Assembly: GCF_008831285.2 (NCBI RefSeq)
Contig: NC_045143.1
Span: forward strand, 19,743,655 to 19,807,654
From: Nymphaea colorata
Lineage: Eukaryota; Streptophyta; Magnoliopsida; Nymphaeales; Nymphaeaceae
Reading direction: 5' to 3'
Length of the DNA: 64,000 bases
Shown piece by piece: positions 59,895-64,000 of the stretch (within the stretch, counting starts at the first letter, position 1; the number at the start of each line of letters is the position of its first letter). The translations under genes and the position numbers were made by a program. The notes beneath the pieces are model-generated. The model did not search any database. It saw only the letters and a program-made list of their open reading frames with translations, and was not told where the DNA came from.

Positions 59895-60200
59895 AGGAAA
59901 ATCAAATAGTCTGACCTTCTGGGCTGCTGCACTGAATCTGGTCTGGTGAGATGCCGGACAGCAGAATATCTAGCTCTTAAGAAAATATATCCATTATCCA
60001 AAGGAGAAAGATAGCAGCTAAGATAAAAAAGGATTGTGAGAAAGAAGCAAGAGCTATACTCGTCCAAATTGCACCAGCAATGAATCATGCTCTATTACTA
60101 TATAATAAAATTAAATAATCTAACCTGCCGGGCTGCTTGGTGGAATCTGGTCTATGGGGATGATGGGGGACAGACTGTCTAATCTAGCCCTTGAGTGCTG
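59895..60200 (+). repeat. two diverged direct copies of about 90 bp, spaced about 212 bp
   Basis: 59895-59985 and 60107-60200 share AAAT-A-AA-TCTGACCT-like, GGGCTGCT, GAATCTGGTCT, GATG, GGACAG and TCTAGC-CTTGAG. Non-coding; the origin is unknown. Confidence 0.55.
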
Positions 60201-61955
60201 CAACTGCGTTTATCACATGGAAGAGCTCTTCTTTGTAACACAAAACAGATTAGGTCATGAAAGGTCTAAAATGCCATTGAGTATATACAATTGGATAAGA
60301 TCCATATGAGGACCATACCAAAATCACCAAATGTATAAAGCGCCTCAAGTTATCAACAATATAGGGAAGGCCGCCAAATCTTCAATATAGGATATGAGGT
60401 ATCACAATACTATATAACATTCTAAGTGACTAACAGTACATACATATATAGCAGTATACATATAACAACATAATCAATATAGAAATACATAAAAATATGT
60501 AATCAGTACAAAATAAAGTACATAACAATATATACTCAATTTAAAAATTTTAATTGAAAGGGAAGGAGACTTTTCACTTTCTTACGGACTAGGCATGTTG
60601 GTGCCAGCTTAGGTGCCAAAACATATCCAGTTGCCTAAGTGGTGGACTTAGGCGATGGGTGTGGAGTCAGGCTTAGTCCATGCCTAGGCCTAGGCGAGGC
60701 CTTAACAACATAGAGTGGAACCAACTCAGTTCATCAGTGGGACAATTTCTTTCATCAATCCTTGATTCCCTAGATACATATCTTACAATTTTATACTTTA
60801 AAACAGCATATCTAGCCTAGCTCTAGAGGCATGAGTACAAACCATGAACCCCTTTTCACCTAAAGGTGAATTCACACAAGAGCAGTTGGGACTTGGGCTT
60901 CATTTCGTACGCTCTTGGAAATCACCTTTATGTGACTGTGTTTACATAAATTTTGTTAGTTTTTCTTGAGACCTTAGTGATTTGACTATGGTATGAGATA
61001 AATCTCGACCAGAACATGTACTACTGCCAAGGTGAGGAAGCTTTGCACCTCTGAAACATTCTTTCGTGTTCCCCAAGGTAAAGTATTCATTTTCTAGTGA
61101 TCAAATCATTGGTCTTCATTCTTAGATAGACTTAAATTCATATATAACTTCAACCAAAATGAGGAAATAGCTGAAATATCTGGTTCATAAAGACCATAAA
61201 ATGTCTGAGAAGCATCTTCAACCAAATTGCAGTACTAGAAACTCATGGTGGGCATACCTTGACTGAAATGGTATCCAACATTGAAGCAAAGTGGTTGCTG
61301 CCAACAACTGAGGTTACATGGGTTCAACATTTCTTGCTCTTTTGCCATGTCATAACCAAAGTGCCATAAACATGTCTTTTTATTCAGTTCTTCACAATCG
61401 TCCTAAACACATTGAGATTGACTAACATTTTATAAGGCAGAAGTCAAAAATAATGCACCTGAGTTTATCAAAGCTGAAGAACTGGTTGCAAATTTATTTA
61501 CAAATGACGTAATGACAGGTCTTGAATGCTCATTTAATGTGTTCAAAACCATTTACAACTTGAGGAGGAGTGAAAATAAGGTGTGCATATCTTGCTTTGA
61601 TCTGGTTCCAATTCAGATAATGTTATTGTAAGGTCCCCATGGTTCAATGCTTAATTTGAGGGAGGTTAATAAGGTATCATTTAATGAATCTGATAAGGAT
61701 ATACCGCAGATCATTGTGTATTTGGTGTAAATGGAAGCATCTAATATTGTTTGTATAATAGGGCATTTTTGTCTACCAAAATATTGTAAAATCCTATTGT
61801 AATGACGAGGATGAGGTCACATCTAATTATGAGAAGGATGTGACCTGTTTCAGACCATCATCAAGGTTCTTCCTATTTCTTCTCTTGTTTACTAACTTTT
61901 GGTTTTCTCCTCATAATTCTGACAATCAAGTCATGCCAGAAACAAGACAATTATC

Positions 61956-62324
61956 CTAGTCACACGGGTGCGGATGCGATACGGGTGCGGATACGGGGAT
62001 ATGGGTGCGGATACGGCAATTTTCAAAATTTTCGGGTATGCAGACACGACTACATTAAATATTCTAAAAAATGATAAGATTAAAAAAAAGATTAAATTAA
62101 TAGTTCACTCTTACAATCTTGTGAGAAAATGTGCTTTATCAGAAAAGTACTGAATATTTGAAAGGATTGTTCATGAAAATAATTGGATGCATCACAAAAA
62201 ATTGATAAAATGAAAAAAAAAACATTAATTTTTTATTTTTTATTTTTTGTCGTGCCTAGCCGAGTCCCGTGTCGGTGAGTCGACACGGGTATGCGGCCTC
62301 TTTAGCTGCGTCCGTGTGACATAG
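61956..62324. mobile_element. hAT-type MITE, 369 bp, 8-bp TSD CAATTATC
   Basis: CAATTATC is present at 61948-61955 and 62325-62332. The ends are CTAGTCACACGGGTGCGG and, inward from 62324, CTATGTCACACGGACGCAGC, giving imperfect inverted repeats with the core GTCACACGG. Subterminal GGGTGCGGATACGG repeats follow at the left. The 8-bp duplication points to hAT. There is no gene. Confidence 0.8.
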
Positions 62325-62399
62325 CAATTATCACATGCAAATTAAGCACATGAAGGAGAATTAGCTTTGATAAAAAAATTTGTGGTTGGAGGAGGAAGA
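62325..62399. other. short spacer, no gene seen
   Basis: AT-rich sequence between the hAT-type MITE and the minus-strand chromovirus LTR. Confidence 0.4.
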
Positions 62400-62737
62400 C
62401 TCAAGGTTGCTGCAAAACAGGCAGAGAGAAACTAACATGCCGGACTAGTATCAAACAATACACTAGCCATAACAAAATCACCAAAATGAATACCTTTGTG
62501 CCGTCGGCTAACAGAAGTCGAGAGGGAGGAAGGAGAAGGGAGAAAGGAACGAAAAAGAGAAAGGCAATCAACAAGCATGCTTAATTAGGGTAAATCTCAA
62601 GCTTAAGTACAATTAATAACGGGTCCAGACTGGACCGACTCATACTGAAATCAGATCCATACTGAAAACATCAAATAGCAAGACCTAGTAGAAATAAACT
62701 ACTACTGCTCCCCACGATCCCTATATGGATCGTAACA
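62400..62737 (-). repeat. 3' LTR of a minus-strand chromovirus (right limit firm, left limit approximate)
   Basis: On the minus strand, the purine run CAAGGGGGGAGTATT is followed by TGTTACGATCC beginning at 62737, the expected LTR start just after pol. A TACTTAAG-type AT block and a CT-rich leader follow. The end is probably near GTTTTGCA at about 62405-62412 but cannot be fixed without the other LTR. A length near 0.33 kb suits Reina-type elements. Confidence 0.5.
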
Positions 62738-62779
62738 AATACTCCCCCCTTGAATAACACCTTGTCCTCAAGTTGTGAA

Positions 62780-63975
62780 CTATGGAAACCGCTTCTGTAT
62801 GTCCTCCGAGTCTTCCCATGACATGGATAACTCCTCCTCAGAGAGCCACTCAATCAGCCACTGTACCGTCCATTTTCCATTCACTTTGAGTCGTCGTACT
62901 CCTACTTGACGTAGGGGTTGGATGCCAGAGGAGATCGCCAAGGCAGGGGCGGCTACAACTTCACTTTTTGTCGGTGGCTTGAGACATGCTTTGCGTTTGG
63001 AAACATGAAAGACCGGGTGTATGGTGCTACCCAATGGTAACTGTAATTCGTAGGCGAGATTCCCAATCCTCTTTAAAATATGATAAGGACCAACATACCT
63101 TGACAACAGCTTACTTTGGCCTGCCCCTCGCATACCTAGCAACCGTTGGGGGGGTCGTCTTAGGAAAACCCAATCCCCCTCTTGAAATTGAAGTGCCCGA
63201 TGGCGACGGTTGTACTGGATCACCATGCGATTCCGTGTAGCTGACAGGTGTTCCTTAAGATCCTTAAGAATCAAATCGCGACACCTCAACTCTGTATCAA
63301 CCAGCTCATCACGTGCTGTCCCCAATTGATATCGGCGAATAGTCGGAGGAGGGCGCCCATAGACTACCTCAAAAGGGGTGGTGTTCGTGGATGTATGCCA
63401 ACTGGTATTGTAAGCGAACTCTGCCCATGATAGATAGTTGACCCAGGTTTTGGGTCGCTCCCCCACAAAGCATCTCAAATAAGTCTCAAGACTTTGGTTT
63501 ACGAGCTCTGTCTGCCCATCCGTTTGCGGGTGATATGCGGTACTCATATTAAGCTGAGTCTCCTGCAGTTTGAAATACTCCTGCCAAAAAGCACTAAGGA
63601 AAATCGAGTCACGGCCACTTACAATGGAGCGTGGCATACCGTGAAGCTTCCCACGTGCTCTTGAAAGGTCTCTGCTACTGTTTTGGCTGAAAAGGGGTGT
63701 GAGAGCGCTATAAAGTGCGCATATTTGTAGAGCCTGTCTACTACCACCAATATAACAAATTTTCCCTGAGAGCAGGGTAATCCCTCTATGAAGTCCATGG
63801 ATATGTCTTCCCAAATTTGCTCAGGAAGAGGAAGTGGCTGTAAGAAGCTAGTAGGTGGCGTGGTCTTGTATTTATTGCATTGACATACATCACATTGTCG
63901 CACATAATCCCGCACAGCGCGCTTCATTCCCGGCCAGAAAAATGCCGTCCTTAAACGCCGATAAGTCCCTTCCAC
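62780..63975 (-). pseudogene. Reina-like chromovirus integrase with chromodomain, frameshifted, runs off the window
   Basis: Two overlapping minus-strand frames. 63975-63619 holds the end of the HHCC finger (CDVCQCNKYK) and the first catalytic Asp (SMDFIEGLP). From about 63650 the protein continues in the frame ending at 62780 with the second Asp (SGRDSIFLSAFWQ), the Glu region (HPQTDGQTELVNQSLETYLRC is split across positions about 63555-63490), the GPY/F-like module (GPYHILKRIGNLAYELQLP) and a chromodomain (WTVQWLIEW, SWEDSEDIQKRF). A frameshift near 63640-63660 breaks it. RT and gag would lie beyond 64000. Sequence motifs fit the Reina clade. Confidence 0.85.
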
Positions 63976-64000
63976 TCCTTCATGGCCTGCGTTCTTCGAG

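Larger units (their letters stand above)
59174..61955. other. AT-rich spacer with a palindromic repeat cluster and a diverged duplication, no gene
   Basis: Two repeats stand out and are listed separately (59457-59640; 59895-60200). A G/C-patterned stretch at about 60590-60710 (TTAGGCGATGGG, CCTAGGCCTAGGCGAGG) has no clear identity. No coding frame is convincing. Confidence 0.5.

Overview
The window is nuclear DNA of a flowering plant. The evidence is a ten-exon organellar tRNA-thiolation gene with GT-AG introns, a decayed carotenoid-dioxygenase gene, several plant-type Ty3/gypsy retrotransposons (Tat lineage and chromoviruses), Ty1/copia-like LTRs with an initiator-Met tRNA binding site, many MITEs, and long TA/CT/TG microsatellites. 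The species cannot be read from the sequence. There is no bacterial content, CRISPR array, rRNA gene or convincing tRNA gene.

Layout. 1-9892: right part of an old Tat-lineage Ty3/gypsy element (gag end, protease, RT, two RNase H domains, integrase, then a 3.8 kb 3' LTR), broken by stops and frameshifts. 9893-12600: AT-rich spacer with a small hAT-like element. 12600-20373: a nest of three layers. A copia-like LTR pair encloses a hAT-like element with an 8-bp target duplication (ATTGGTAT), which itself is split by a 4.1 kb solo LTR with a 5-bp target duplication (CCCTC); a second GC-rich hAT-like element and a hairpin lie to the right. 20468-21007: a Tourist-like MITE (TTA duplication). 21083-30802 (minus): MNMA/TRMU, the one clearly intact multi-exon gene, with a second Tourist-like MITE and many microsatellites in its introns. 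31000-38000: intergenic DNA with MITEs, two long (TA)n tracts and a ~200-bp tandem repeat. 39759-39962 (minus): a short intact gene for a small membrane protein. 41555-42520 (minus): carotenoid cleavage dioxygenase pseudogene. 42962-57970: a chromovirus in a pol-LTR-gag/pol-LTR-mosaic arrangement with LTRs of about 3.2 kb differing by roughly 1%. 57971-59173: leader of a related element followed by an ORF with an FHA-like domain. 59174-62400: AT-rich spacer with a palindromic repeat and a hAT-type MITE with a clean 8-bp duplication. 62400-64000 (minus): 3' end of a Reina-like chromovirus running off the window.

How it works together. Only MNMA and the small membrane-protein gene look functional as host genes. 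The rest is a record of transposition and recombination. The Tat element and the copia-like pair are old and decayed, while the 44.7-56.1 kb chromovirus is young enough for its LTRs to be nearly identical, although its pol carries two stops and a frameshift. I found no new multi-gene system. The least expected items are the FHA-like ORF behind a primer binding site, the scrambled LTR/internal mosaic at 56083-57970, and the target-site-supported triple nest.
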